64,000 nucleotides of DNA from Rotaria socialis (GCA_905331475.1 CAJNYU010003219.1:410323-474322); one strand, 5' to 3'; positions 12,501-25,225 are shown, counted from the first letter of the stretch. Program-made: numbers and translations. Notes: generated by a model from the sequence alone, not told the origin.

Positions 12501-13549
12501 TACTTTCTAAAAAAACATTTTTTTCCCATGAATAATGACCGTAACAAACTATTTTTACGATTCTATAAAATCGTTTCAATGAGGCTTTCATTTTGAGAAG
12601 AACCTAAAGTTAATTATTGATTCTCTCGAATGATCATCAATGAAAACATTTCAATGCGATTTTAAAGAGGAATTTCTTTTAGTTTACCGATGATACTTCC
12701 ATGGCACTTTGTTTGGCTAATTCATTAGTAGCTTGTCATGGTTTTAATCCTTATGATCAATTGGTTCGCTACAAATGGTGGTACAAATTCGGATATATGT
12801 CGTCGACTGGAGATTGTTTTGATATTGGAGCAGCTACTAGTAATTCTCTACGAGAATTTGCGCGTCGTCAGAAAGCATTTGCCAATGAATTCAGCATTCC
12901 CTTGACAGAAATGGATCGTCTTCCAAATAGTGAACTACGACAGAAATTCAATGTTTATTGCAGTGAAGATGGTGTAGCAGGCAATGGAGCTCTTATGCGT
13001 CTTGCACCAGTACCATTGTTTTTCTATAGAAATCCTCCATTAGCTGTGGAATATTCTGGTATTAGTGGACAAATCACTCACGGAGATAGAAAAGCGTACG
13101 ATGCATGTCGTTACTATGGTGCTTTAATTGTTGCTGCTCTTCAGGGTTATAAGAAAGAACAAATACTTGACAATAACTTTTACGGGAAGCACAAAGAATG
13201 GTTTGGCAAAGAGAAACTTCACCCTGACATTGAGTCAATCTCTAGAGGATCATACAAAAAAGATGGATATGATGCTGGTATTAGAGGCAAAGGCTATATA
13301 GTTAATGCTCTAGAAGCTGCTCTGTGGGCATTTTGGTCTGATAAGAATTCATTTGAAACAGGTGCTCTCGCTGCTGTCAATCTTGGTGATGATACAGATA
13401 CAACAGCTGCTATCTATGGTCAGCTAGCTGGAGCACATTACGGCTATCAGAAATTGCCTAAGAAGTGGCTTCACTTTGCCTATGCTAAAACGTTTATGCA
13501 CAAATTAAGTAAATGGATTGCATACGAAGGTGAATGTTGGAAAAAATGA
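9565..13549 (+). CDS. ADP-ribosyltransferase-like domain fused to ADP-ribosylglycohydrolase
   Basis: Exons 9565-10366, 11213-11821, 12019-12281 and 12683-13549 join in phase to 846 aa. Residues about 35-225 are an ART domain of the R-S-E type, closely related to the gene at 18849. The position of the catalytic arginine is Cys131 (VWCGF, against IWRGV in the paralogue). An SCT stands at the S-x-S motif and E192-N-E194 keeps the ExE motif. Residues about 268-470 are a Pro/Ser/Thr-rich linker with a 21-aa tandem repeat. From about 490 comes a DraG/ARH hydrolase with GxALGDALGA, FTDDTSM (559-565), GNGALMR, THGD and NLGDDTDTT, so all metal-binding motifs are kept. ART enzymes add ADP-ribose from NAD and ARH enzymes remove it. 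Loss of Arg suggests the ART half binds but does not catalyse (inference). An alternative is two genes, with the first ending at the in-frame stop just after the donor (10396-10398). Confidence 0.75.
10367..11212 (+). other. Long intron of the ART-ARH gene
   Basis: 846 bp with donor GTAAAT and acceptor TTACAG. It contains a GC-richer patch (about 10745-10850) with GGGGCGTAA and TTGCGCCAC words that resemble the ends of small hAT-type elements. No coding block is seen. Confidence 0.5.
11516..11646 (+). repeat. 63-bp coding tandem repeat, two copies
   Basis: Two near-identical units encode SGKNTPP followed by KPSGTPVTEAT, offset by 63 bp (21 codons). They lie in the disordered linker of the ART-ARH gene and differ at only a few bases, so the duplication is recent. 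Confidence 0.85.
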
Positions 13550-14140
13550 TATGAAAATACTGCTTCGTAATCACCAACCAGTAAAACTTAACAATTGATC
13601 TAAAAAAATTCAAACAGTTTACATTTTTTCTTATGTGAAATAAATACATAAATAAATATATCGTATAATAATCTTCATATATTCGCAGCTTATTGAGTAT
13701 ATTTTGTGGAATTTATTATTATCAACAGTGATTTTCAGTAAATAGTATATTTTAAGAAAGGAACATACTACTTTATTTTATGTCAGTTTTAGATTTATTA
13801 AATGAGATCACTTTATATATTGTGTCAAGTAGGATATTCTTGTTAACGTTTTGTTTGGCACTGTTATATTGTATTATCACTACTGTAAGTCTTAAAAAGC
13901 ATAGCTTGGATAGTGGCTAATGATCTAGATAATTTTACTGGACCGCCTTTGAAAGTTTGGTTAGACTATTAACTAGAAGATAGTGCAGTATTTTTATGAC
14001 AAAAATATATCGTCGATTATCCTATTCGATTTATGAAAGATGCATTTAGTACCATATACATGAGATAGCCATCAACAGGTTTTCACCAATCGTATTGTTA
14101 CCATGTTCCTTCGAGCTATTTGCGACTTTCAATAGAACTT

Positions 14141-14177
14141 ATGGGTGTGAGGTGTGTGTTGTCTATACACTCACACC
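14141..14177. repeat. Hairpin-forming inverted repeat
   Basis: GGGTGTGAG pairs with CTCACACCC, allowing for a shifted centre; GT/AC-rich. Confidence 0.5.
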
Positions 14178-14230
14178 CACGCCCTCACGAGAGATCGAAC
14201 ATAAACTATAAGCTCGGCATTTCTTAATGA

Positions 14231-14275
14231 AGAGATCTGATTGGTGTGTTCAACTTTCAATGCCGATCAGATCTT
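14231..14275. repeat. Hairpin-forming inverted repeat
   Basis: AGATCTGATTGG pairs with CCGATCAGATCT (12-bp stem, one G-T pair) around a loop of about 18 nt. It is followed by a short T-run. Confidence 0.65.
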
Positions 14276-14357
14276 TTTATTCAACTGACATTTTCTTTGT
14301 GAGCAGAGAATAATGAGAATGTTGGCTACTTCGTTAGTTTTAATTTTTTCCTCTTAG

Positions 14358-15160
14358 ATGGCAACACGCGCAAATAAAACGACTCGTATTGTGTGCATTA
14401 GTGATACACACTCTCGCTATGACTTTGTGCTTCCATCTGGTGATATTCTCGTTCACACAGGTGATTTTTCGAAGTCGGGTTTACAAGATGAAGTAGAATA
14501 TTTCATTACGTGGCTCAAATCTCTAACAAAATACCGATTGAAAATATTTATTGCGGGTAACCATGATCACACGTTGGATCCAATTTCTTACGAGAGATGT
14601 TGGAAACGATGGCATCGTGGTCGCAAACAAAATTGTGCACCAGTCGGACACCTGATACACGATCGATCATTAGCAACCAATTTTGGAATCATCTATTTGG
14701 AAGAACAACTGTTTGTCGATAATGTCACTGGTCTGAGCTTTTACGGCAGGTTTGATAACTACTTATATTTCATTTTTTCTCTCGAAGGAGATATCTGTTC
14801 TTGAGCAGCCCATATGAACCAGCGTCACACAATGGAACGTTTTATTTTCCTATCAACAGTGTCGAAATCATGCAGGCTTGCTCCCGAATCCCAAATAATG
14901 TTGATGTTCTTCTCACGCACTGTCCCCCTGCGAGCATTCTTGATACAACTATTACCGGTGAACATGTCGGTTGTGATGAGTTGCTCTCATGTGTCAATGT
15001 GGCGAAACCTCGTTTACATGTCTTCGGCCACATCCATGAGGCACATGGTCGTATAGATCAAGGCTCGACCATATTTGTAAACGCATCAATCTGTAATCGG
15101 AAATATCAACCTGTCCAAGCACCCATTGTGATCGATTTGGAATTAAAGGAAAAAACATGA
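14358..15160 (+). CDS. Metallophosphoesterase, MPPED1/2-like
   Basis: Exons 14358-14749 and 14809-15160 are separated by a 59-bp intron; the product is 247 aa. The calcineurin-like metal-binding motifs appear in order: D16-T-H18, G-D36-F, GNHDH (67-71), LLTHCPP and FGHIHEAHG. This set and the order DTHSRYD...HTGDF...GNHDHTLD are typical of MPPED/239FB proteins, cytosolic enzymes with weak cyclic-nucleotide phosphodiesterase activity in the mammalian members. The length is a little short of the roughly 290 aa usual in vertebrates because the N-terminus is trimmed. A polypyrimidine-CTCTTAG acceptor abuts the ATG directly, so either a 5' UTR intron or a spliced leader precedes it. The gene lies between two ADP-ribosylation genes, but nothing shows a functional link. 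Confidence 0.9.
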
Positions 15161-18100
15161 TAGTTCTTCATCTTAACTTTTACTGAATAAACCACAGGGT
15201 GTGGACGAGCGCTGCAAATATGGATGTAAATGTAAGTGTTAGTGTACGAGTGGGATATTTATGAAATTCTTGCGATGTGTGAGTTTGAGTCTGTATATAA
15301 CACTAGATATGCTCCTAGACCCATATCCATGTACTTTTTATATTTCGACTGTTTCATAATATAATAAAATAATACAGTGCGATTGATAATATGTATATGC
15401 CGAATCAATGTGTGAAGGGTGTCGATGTGATAAAAACTTATATGCATAGATTCAAAGTAGAATACAACACGTTATGATAGTTGCTTTGAAAATCTTCATC
15501 AGATATCTTTAAAATATATTGCCATATAACTTGAATATATAAATCAATTGATTAATACCGAATATGAATTAATTAATTTTTATTTCAATGATGGAATCTT
15601 TTGGGAAAAAATTTAAAAAAATAATTATTTAATTAATAAATCTATAGTTCATTACGTAGTGCAGTTTTTGTATAGTCTTCGATAGAATTTGATAAGCTGT
15701 ACCACAATATGAATACCAAAAGAAATTACAATTCTATTTTCACTATAAAATTTGAAGGAAATCGTAAAGACTAATAAAAATCTCATATATCTTGCATCAG
15801 ACAATGAGCGTTACTTTAAATAGATCTGGTTGATTGACTGTTAATGAATGTTTCGAGATGCATAGTGTCATATACCGAAACTGAAAATAACTTTTTCAAG
15901 TTGCATCAACAGATAGAATTATCAAGCAATTAAAGGTACTAAAAGCTCATATGGTTGTCGCTAACATTTAATACATCAAATTTTTATTAGTCTTTCTAAT
16001 TTCCTTCAATCTTTTTATCGAAAATATGGTAAGAATGCGTAATGGATGCTTGTAATTTCAAGGCCAATATTGATGTTGTATTTAACCAATGGGACTGACA
16101 CTACTATAACAAGACAAAGAAAAAAAAAACGAAAGGAACGAGTAACTGGCTACTTGTATAGGAAAATATACATGTATATTTCTATTTATGCATTGACACA
16201 ATAGAATAATCCATAGAATAAAAAGAATACAAGCAGATGAGATGAAAACACAACGATAGAGAAAACTTCAAGACACGCTAAAGTAACGATACAGAAAAAC
16301 AATAGAGAAACCGCACTACTTCACAAAAACGACCATGACTTGTCATCATACCGATGAATTTTGAACAAGGAAAACTGGTGTACTCTAGTACTCCACAGAG
16401 TTCATAATCCTAATGAAGTACATGGAAGGCATACACTCTGAAAGTAACAGAGTATGTGGAATGATCCTTTTTTGTTCGTCGAACGACAGAGCACGAAAGC
16501 TCAGTAAGCTTACCTGTTTTTTCTTTCAAACATGATTTTATCGATTACAATTAGCCATTATCTCATAAGAATCTTGGCCATCATCAACCTTTTCACTACT
16601 CCTAATCGTATTATTATCACAATTTTTATCCTTATTACTTTGTTCGATGCTAATAATCATTTCATGGTGGTAGCCGTGTTGATTGTTACCTGAGGATGTG
16701 GTGTCGTTACAATGAACCAACCTCACAGATCCTCAAGTGCATCCACAACCACACTCTCCGCCTTGCTTCTTGACAAACTAAGATTATCTATATGTCGAGT
16801 CAGTCTGCGTTCTGCAAATTCATATTACACCGGAGCTAATTCTATTGCAAAAAAGGCTTCGAAAAAGATTTTCGCGTAAGAGATCAATTAAATTTAACAC
16901 ATCACTGTTCTCCTTTCTAATGTGACTAGGATTCCTTTGTGTCATAAATAAGGGGTTTATATATTGTGAACTGAATTCGTTTCTCGGTTTTTTCCTACTC
17001 ATAAATAATGACGTCTTACTTCCGCTTGAAGAATTTTCCAACGTCTTTTAGCTTTGCCTTTTTCTTTCATCTGAGTTTCTTACACAAAAACACTGGTCTT
17101 CGCCGAAGACCAAAATGTTTATGTGCATCTGTTAGAAACGAAGTTATAGATGACAAGAAAAAATTTCAATATTCATGATGTTTTGTCATTTCAGCTATTT
17201 TCTTCAATCTGCCGGGACACGAAAGAGAGTGAACAAACAGGTTTTTTTTGTTTCTTTCTTCACTTTCCACATCCGAGTTCGCAAAACAAAATTCGATTTG
17301 ACATCTTGTAGGTTAATAACCATAAATGTTGAGTAATATTTCAGTAAAGATTTCCATTTCTAATGCAGTATATTTTTTGTTTTTCAACTTAAATATGGAG
17401 ACCTACAAATGTGTCGCCCATTATACTTCCGTATTGTTAGTGACGTTAAGCATGATGCATAAAAAGTTATATGATAGAATTAATTAATACAACATGTTAT
17501 TTCGCAGAAAATAGAGATCAACTTTGCTATTGTATCGTCATATTATCCTTTATTATCGTACTATCATAAATTTCAAGTAGGATAAACATTTTAAATATCG
17601 TTCTTACTTTCCAATCAAATTCCTATTATACGCTCTGTTACACAGATGGCACTATTTTACTAATTAAATATACTTTATTGGAGCCATGAAATATGAAATA
17701 TGACTTTTTTGCGTCAGTTGAAGTGGTGCTTAAATTCAGAGAGAATAACTTAACAACAGAGTGCACAATGTTGCATACATCTTTTCTACGACTCTCTACA
17801 CAGTATAAAGTGTTGTGAAAAACAACAGACGCAGCGTTGTCATCATTCTTATGAATACATACTCCGTTACTCCACCTCTTTATTCGCATTTATTTACACA
17901 GAAACGCACAATTTTTGTTGCACAATAGCAGCCGTTCTGTAAAACGAGGGTGAAAGCAGACAATAATACGGCGGTTTCGTGTTAAAGCAATCGAATAATT
18001 GGCATAATTTTTCTGCTAGTTTATTTATGTATTAACTCGAGCGAAATTGACCAGAAATGAGTAGGTAAAGAAGCACACTTAAATTCTCATAAAGATATTA

Positions 18101-18848
18101 TGTCACGAGGGAGGCTAGTGAAGAACCTCTAATACAAACAATAAAAAATAAATACGAAAAAGAGAGTAAATTTGATGAGTTAACTAAGGCAAATATTGCA
18201 TAAATATGTTTCTTTATAGAAACTTAGTCGGATATTCAAGAATATTTTAAAAATTAGATAAATATTTACAACGTAAAATGGTCCCCGTGTTTTTTTTTAT
18301 ATTACAATTGTTCTGAGTCAATTTTTTTATATAAATAGAGAAAAGCAACAACAGCGAAATGTCGTCACGTCACTGAAAGTAATTTGTTTTTCAATTCTTC
18401 ATTTCTTTTCACGGAATTTAATAGAAAAAAGATTGGCATAGAGAATGAAGCCGTAGTTTTGACCAATCTCTGCAAACCCTACATCCTCTGAATAATGGAT
18501 ATCACTTTCACTAAGATACTGCAGATAGATAAAAATATTTTTCGGTCTATTGTGGACAATATAAAAGATGTGTTTAGTGCGCTTATTTCTTAAATAAATC
18601 AATTTTTACAATAATAACGATAGCAGTTTAAGAAAAACGATAACAAAACAGAAAATAAAATATGACATGATAAATAAGAAAAATAGAGCACTGGTCAAAC
18701 ACTTCGTGAAACTTGCGACCATTTTTAAAAAGATACAGTCGTTCGGTAACAATGCAGTTCATATATTGTTCCATTATTTTCTTTTTAGGGTTTATTAAAT
18801 TATCAGTAGATACCGCGCCATCTTTAGCAGTGTCATTAATTAGAATTC
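15161..18848. other. Large non-coding spacer
   Basis: 3.7 kb with no recognisable exon on either strand. It contains a short perfect palindrome (GGTCTTCGCCGAAGACC, about 17096-17112). Several short frames (16538-16726, 16820-17041, 17638-17889, 18399-18602) have no motif or splice context. Confidence 0.5.
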
Positions 18849-21800
18849 ATGAACAGTCGGTTCGTTAACGGTGCTCTAGCAGAACTTCAAGATGCCAATC
18901 GAAGTCCAATATTTGGCTATCAACATTTGCCTCTTGTATCATTAGAAAAAGCCATGGAAACAATTATTCCAATCGTCCCTGAAGCGAAGGAATATGTTCT
19001 TCTTGCGAAACAACATTGCAATCGAGAATCAACTATTTTAACTAAAGACGAATCAGCAGCAATTTATCTTTACTCGATGCCAATAGGGTTTTTTACTCGT
19101 TTGAACGAATCACTTCGAGCTAAAGACCGAAAGGCTTTGAAGCCGTGGTTCTTTTTTCTCAAGCTATTTATTACTGCTCTAGAGAAACTGCCTTCGTGTG
19201 AACGAGTGATATGGCGGGGTGTAGCTGGTGATGTTGGATCGGCATTCGTCGATAACGACTTGCAGACATGGTGGAGTGTAAACTCATGTTCAAAAGCCCT
19301 TAATGTCGTTGAAATATATTTGGGCGATACAGGTACTGTTTTTGCTGTTGACGCAAAAAATGGAAAAGATATTACATCGTTCTCGGCATTTCAAGAAGAA
19401 CAAGAAGTTATTCTTATGCCTGGGAGTCGTTTTCTTGTCAAATCAAAATCACTCAACTTCAGAAATGCTCTTTATATTGTTCATTTGGAAGAAGAACATA
19501 TACCAATGGAAAATAATCAGGCGTAAGTTACATAAAATATACTATAAACACCGCTAATAGTTGTTTCATAGGGAAATCCTTTCTAGAGTCTATTAGTACC
19601 ATTATTGACTAAAAATATTTGATTTTTGAATATCCATAGACTATATCCAATGTTTCGAATTAGGTTATGAATATCATTCTGACTGTTTTCAGTGCAAACT
19701 ACTACTCAAATACTAAAAAGAGAGCAAATTATGATTATACCAAACACAAAAAATTGCACAAGTTTTATTTTGAATTCATTTCATTATTCAATGCTTAAAT
19801 TGTAGGCCAGTGCGATTAGGATATATATGATCATTAACACTGAGTAATTCAAAGCCATATGAGAGGACTCAATGGTATGAGATCTATTTCTCTGTATTTT
19901 AAAAGAACCCAAATAAACGCGAGCTTTGAAAATAGGAAATTAAAATTGGTATGTATCACATTCCACAATCGCAAAGGCCTTGTTTCGCAGTGTCTTGCAA
20001 AATAAACGACATGAAGCGATGATTTGAATGTTACACTTGATTAAGTCCATCTCTTTGATTATTAACGAGCTATTTCTTATTGAATGCATAATCTGCGAAT
20101 TGCTATACAATCACTATAGACATATGAAACGTTTTGGTTTTCACCTGCTTCGTCTTTACGCAACAGGAAAAGGGGAAGCTTAAAATAGCGTATTTTCTTC
20201 ACAAGTCGGTTATTGAATTAATAAAAGTTATATTTTTTAGTTGATTATTCTTTTTCTAGTTCTTCTACTCGACGAACTGCTCAATCAGTGGACAGACACT
20301 CTAATCACAATACCGGACACGAACACGAGATTGTCGACAACTCAACTTCTCAAAACAGAAGAAAACAATCTAGTTTTGATAAACGTTCTCGATACAATGA
20401 TTTTATGAATCAACCAGGACAATCAATTGGTGACACACCAGCTTCAATATTATTTACTACCACTAATAATCTGACCTCTTCACTTCGGACACCAGCTCCT
20501 GTACTATTGACTGTTACTAATGATATGACCTCTTTACTATTGGAACCAGGTATTTACACATAATCTATTTGACTGTCGTTAAAACTAAAGAGAATATGCC
20601 TCACATAAATTTGCAAATGAAAGATTTTGATAGACCCGATGAATTATACCAAGATTTGATGTAGAGATCTCGTAAAATGGACTAACATCTAGAAAAGATC
20701 CATTTAATATTACATATAGGATTCAATTAACTTCTTAGATAAATATATCGTTAGTAAACAATCCATTCTAGCTGAACTCACAACAGTCATGCTTTGAGAA
20801 GTTAACATGAATTCAACTCTCACTTCTTGAATATGATTTTCAAATGAATTTTGTGGACAATAGAGAAATTTCAAAATATCTCAAAAATAATCCCCCGGAC
20901 ATATGAATCAATCACAATGTTATCATTAATAAGCTTGCAAGAAAACGCTTTATTGTATTTCAGTAAAAAAACAATCTATAAAAATAGTCACACATGGTCT
21001 AGGAGAAAATCCTACGTTGAAAATAGAGCTAATTGTATTAAAAGTCATGTCAGCTTATAAGAAAATTTCAACTAAAGCTGAAGAATTTTAATTTTGCAAA
21101 TACATTCTAGAAAACATTATTTTTTAGAGATAAAACTACATCTCGAACGTTCACTGGATTTACGATGCATTAAACAAAAACCATTCAAAGCTCGGTCGCT
21201 TCCGAAAGAAATGAAATATCAAAAATCCAAAGTGATGTGTAGTAATAACGAGTTGTTACTTCTGTGTGCAGTTGATAAGTTGTATCTATTTGATGAAGAC
21301 TTGAAATTGGTTCGGTCAACCATCCAAACATCAATACTTTCTAGCGATTTGGTTGATATGGCTTGGTGTGAGTCTATTCTGAAGTTCATTGTTTTGAATG
21401 AAGAAAAAGCATATGTCCTCGATCCAGTTACAGCTCAATTGTCATGTATTGAAAGTGTTCAATTAAAAGAAAATGAGTCTTGCTTTGTCAGTTGTGCATG
21501 TTCAAATGATAAATTGTTTATTGGTACATCAGCGTCATATTATCCCACGTACATGCAGTGCTACAAATTACCGGGTTTCATTTTTGTTTCACAATTCACT
21601 GTAACAGATCTAATTGGCTTTGATCCGCCACCCGTGAACAGCTGGGACACTAATTGGGCCACTAAAAAGCAAAAGGATGATAAACGGAAAATAGTTTCAA
21701 TTCGATATAATCAACAGAGGCTTGGCATAATTATTGATACTTTTAATGAGCGTTTCTTATATGTGTTTAATTTAACACAACAACCTATAGGATTTGTGAA

Positions 21801-22077
21801 GACAAATCTATCATCGGTCGAATACCAACTCAACGTATTAGCAAAGAGTGGTGAGTGGCTTCTCGTACCCAATGGAGGTTATGAAAAATTAATTCAGATC
21901 GCTCTGGACTGCCAGTTTAAGGCAGAATGCGAATCAAAAGACAGATCACAAGACAGTTTCTTCAGCTTTTCAGCGGGTTTTGTGAGTCTCAATGGCAATT
22001 TGGACAATTTAATCATGTTCGGGCCAACTTCTCTTGTGGCACTTATAGATGATTCACTTGCATTGTATCAAGTATGA
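18849..22077 (+). CDS. ADP-ribosyltransferase (R-S-E type) with C-terminal beta-propeller-like domain
   Basis: Exons 18849-19522, 20260-20549 and 21128-22077 join in phase to 637 aa. Residues about 30-215 are an ART domain with the complete set: R123 (IWRGV), SVNSCS (143-148) and E184-Q-E186. This predicts NAD-dependent arginine mono-ADP-ribosyl transfer. Residues about 225-321 are a disordered Ser/Thr/Asn-rich linker with an imperfect repeat (TPASILFTTTNN / TPAPVLLTVTND). Residues 322-637 are rich in short beta strands (LLLLCAVDKLYLFD, IVLNEEKAYVLDP, LIMFGPTSLVALI), consistent with a WD40/NHL/quinoprotein-like propeller that could bind substrates. I cannot name that family. Its plan matches the ART-ARH gene upstream, and the ART halves are paralogues sharing LKPW, LEKLPS/LHKLPS and NGKDI-SFS. 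There is no signal peptide, so it is probably intracellular. An acceptor-like TTAG lies 6 nt before the ATG. Confidence 0.8.
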
Positions 22078-23078
22078 CTTTACTCTCTCAATTCGCATGT
22101 CTGTTATACAATTAAATATACTAATAATAATAATAAAATATAGTTTTTTACTAACTTAACGTAACATATAAATGCATTACCACCTATTTGTATTTGCATG
22201 AAGCATATATCATTTTATGCCGGTAAGTTCAAGGGATATATACCAATTATGAATTCTTTGTTCATTTGACAAAAATAATAATGAAGGCAAGATGAAACCA
22301 AAATTCTTTTGTCATAATTTCTTTCAGAACATTTCAATGACTAGCAAGGTTCTATATATTATAATTTTGAATATGGCTTGTACTCATGGCTACGAAGAAT
22401 AATATCAGGTAAATAATACACGTACGCCATCTTTCAAAAAAACCGAAAGGTAGCTGTCGTCGATTTGATTTATGTTACAGCCAGTATCGAAGAAAGAAAA
22501 AAAAAAGAAGACATAAATAAACTCTATTGATTTATTATAAATTAAATAAAAATTGAAACATATGCGTTACTGAAAGAGCATAAATCCAATTTTTATGACA
22601 GTAAGGTGATTTAGTTAATATATAAGGTTATATGAAATGAAATACATCATTTTTTTAAAATCGTTCAAAACAATAATAAACGATAATATCATCTTCTTTA
22701 GTGAGTTTTACGCTACTATTAGTATAAGACCCATCATTGACTAACAAATCAACAGTTCACTGAGTTCTATATTACAATTTATTTATTAAAAAAAACAATG
22801 TCTCAAATTGATAGACAATAGATGCGAACACACCCTACTGAAGTTTAGATCGACGGCGTGTTTTGCTCATGCTGTTCTCTATAATTTTTACCGGAGTGTT
22901 GTTTGCAGAATGCGAAGAAGAATATGTTGAAGTCAGTCACACGCACACAATAGTTAAGCTTCTTTTACAGTCTTCAAGCATATAATGTAAAAAGTATGTT
23001 GGATTTTTTCATTGGTTCAAGATTCTATATAGATGTTGCCAGTGAGAAATATATTTTCTATTTCAGTTTTAGACTTCT
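22078..23078. other. Intergenic spacer
   Basis: AT-rich with no coding block. It ends with an acceptor-like TATTTCAG 15 nt before the LZTFL1 start. Confidence 0.5.
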
Positions 23079-23943
23079 ATGGCATCATCGTCGACTGATC
23101 TCGGTGTTAATGAACATCACGAGGAAATTATTCGTCATTATGTTCGTTTTTCTGGCGAACAAAAGATTGTTGGTTTACGATCATTTCATGCTGCGGCTGA
23201 TGATTTTAAAAATCAACGTTTATCAGATGAAGAAATGATGACTGCAAATGAAGTTCATGAATTTCTCAATGAATTTATTGATATATTAGAAAAAGAATTC
23301 GAACAAGAATTAACACATCAATATCGTGTTAATGCTCTTTTAATCAAACAATTATTTCAACAAGCTGAACAATGGTTTCTTAAATTAAATCCTAATTTTG
23401 ATCAATTAGAAAATCGTCGTTTAATTGATCTCATACGTGATTATGAACAACAGAATTTGAGTAAAATCAAAGCCAAAGGAAATAAACAAGCGAGTAAGAT
23501 ATTTTTAAGCAACAGCAAAAACGAATAAAATATTCTCTTCCTTCAATAAAATAGATGCACTTATGGATCCAATCAATGATACAAAATCAACTATTCTACT
23601 TAAAACTGAAATACAAAGATTACAACAATCAAATGATCACTTAAAACAACGTTTATCAAAATATGAAAAAGACGATGAACTTTTAAATCAACAATTAGAA
23701 GAAACAACACGTTTGATTAGTAATAAAGAAGAAACATTTTCTCAAAAATTAGAATCCAACGAAAAACGCCTAAAAGAAATTCAACAAGCACTTCTATTAG
23801 CTGAAAACGAATTAGAAAAAAAGTTTAATCAAACGAATACATATATTAATATGAAAAGAATCATTGAACAAAAAAATCATCAAATTCGTGCATTACGACA
23901 ACAATTAACTGGTGATAACGACAAAGAGGAGGATGAGGACTAG
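23079..23943 (+). CDS. LZTFL1: Leucine zipper transcription factor-like protein 1
   Basis: Exons 23079-23493 and 23555-23943 (61-bp intron) encode 267 aa; the human protein is 299 aa. The N-terminus has the diagnostic LGVNEHHEEIIRHYVRF block, followed by TANEVHEFLNEF, LLIKQLFQQAEQWFLKL and LENRRL. The C-terminal half is one long coiled coil ending in AENELEKKFNQT-Y-NMK and the KNHQIRALRQQL motif. Conservation runs from end to end. In vertebrates LZTFL1 is a cytoplasmic regulator of BBSome entry into cilia. A role in ciliary trafficking is expected here from family knowledge; nothing else in the window tests it. Confidence 0.93.
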
Positions 23944-25225
23944 TAAAAGTCAAGCCGAAATGTAAGTCGATTGTATAATTTCGCTAAAATTTTGTTCTCC
24001 TACAAACAGAAGACAATGCAAAGCTTCGGTGTAGGATAAAAGTGTTTAAATAACGTCACTTAAAACTACTATTACATACTTGAGCGAGAATGTTTTATAC
24101 TTTCTTTCAAGGATAAGTGGTAAACTTAAGACTTCAATAAGATAATCGTACAGCTTTTTTGTTAGTTACCGTGTTCATCTAGTAAAAGATTTTTACGAGT
24201 TCTCTACAAACGTAAACGAAATTATCAATTTTTTCTTGATGACTTTGAAAAAAAAAGAATATCAATTGACTTCAACAGACAAAGATCAAGTTGTTAGAAA
24301 ATGTCAAATTATTCTACAACTCTTGAGTAGTTTCAACATAGTATTGTCATTTGTTAAAATCAATAAGTATGTTTTTCTTTTTTGAAATATACTAAACAAC
24401 GTCCTTAACTAACAGAATTAATCGGAAATTATTGTCGGCATAGTTTTTTTAAAAGATAGTTCTTTTTCTGTTTGAAAAATACTTTTTTCAATTCTTCGAT
24501 AACAAACACGCTTCGATTTTGTTTTCCAGCAATTTCAGAATTCTTTTTGCGATGGCGCCCTTCGAGACAATTATTTCTTTTGATTCCGCCAAAATCATTT
24601 TATAAGTATCTTGAAATTCGTCTCTATTAGTCACATGGGCATCTAGTTGCTTGTTGTTTTGAATTGAAAAGGATTCATCATAATTGTACTGATGCTGTTC
24701 GGGGATGAAGAGTTCTACTATAAAATTTACAGTTATGATAAAGAAAAACATTCCTGTTAGATCATCGATGTCTACTGTTCATAACAACAAAAGTTCAAGC
24801 AGAGTCAATTCCATCAGTCGATTTAATCCCATCAAAATTTACATTATTTCTTAGTCAGCATAAATTGAATAGTTAATAAGAACAAGTAAAGTGCTTTACA
24901 GTTCTTGAAATTTTATTTAAAAATCCGAACAGAAGAATAAACATGAACTTTTTATTGCATTGTGTATTATGTTGATTAAGCCTGATTATTGTTATCGTCT
25001 TTTTTGTTTTATTTAGGGTTGATGCCAATGATCTGATTAAACGGTGTGCATCCACATGGATGATTCCTTTAACGATGTGTCGTTTTTTTCTTGTCAAAAA
25101 TGATTATTTTAGTCTTTGCTTTTACTAATATTTCACATGTAATTAAAAATGAATGAATTTCCATGACTTTTTCTTGATCAAAAAAAAAATATAATTATAT
25201 AATTTTATTTTTATTTAAATAAAAG
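23944..25225. other. Intergenic spacer
   Basis: Mostly non-coding and AT-rich. The only candidate is the weak reverse-strand frame at 24488-24751, listed separately. Confidence 0.45.
24488..24751 (-). CDS. Possible small secreted protein (weak)
   Basis: 87 aa, single exon. The first 15 residues (MFFFIITVNFIVELF) look like a signal peptide. The rest is charged and helical with a single cysteine. A CTAACAG acceptor sits 2 nt before the ATG, as in other genes here, which is the only extra support. No family recognised; it could be chance. Confidence 0.25.
   Translation of the reverse strand: MFFFIITVNFIVELFIPEQHQYNYDESFSIQNNKQLDAHVTNRDEFQDTYKMILAESKEIIVSKGAIAKRILKLLENKIEACLLSKN

Larger units (their letters stand above)
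13550..14357. other. Intergenic spacer with two hairpins upstream of the phosphoesterase
   Basis: AT-rich with no coding signal. Near its right end are two perfect or near-perfect inverted repeats, listed separately. Confidence 0.6.
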
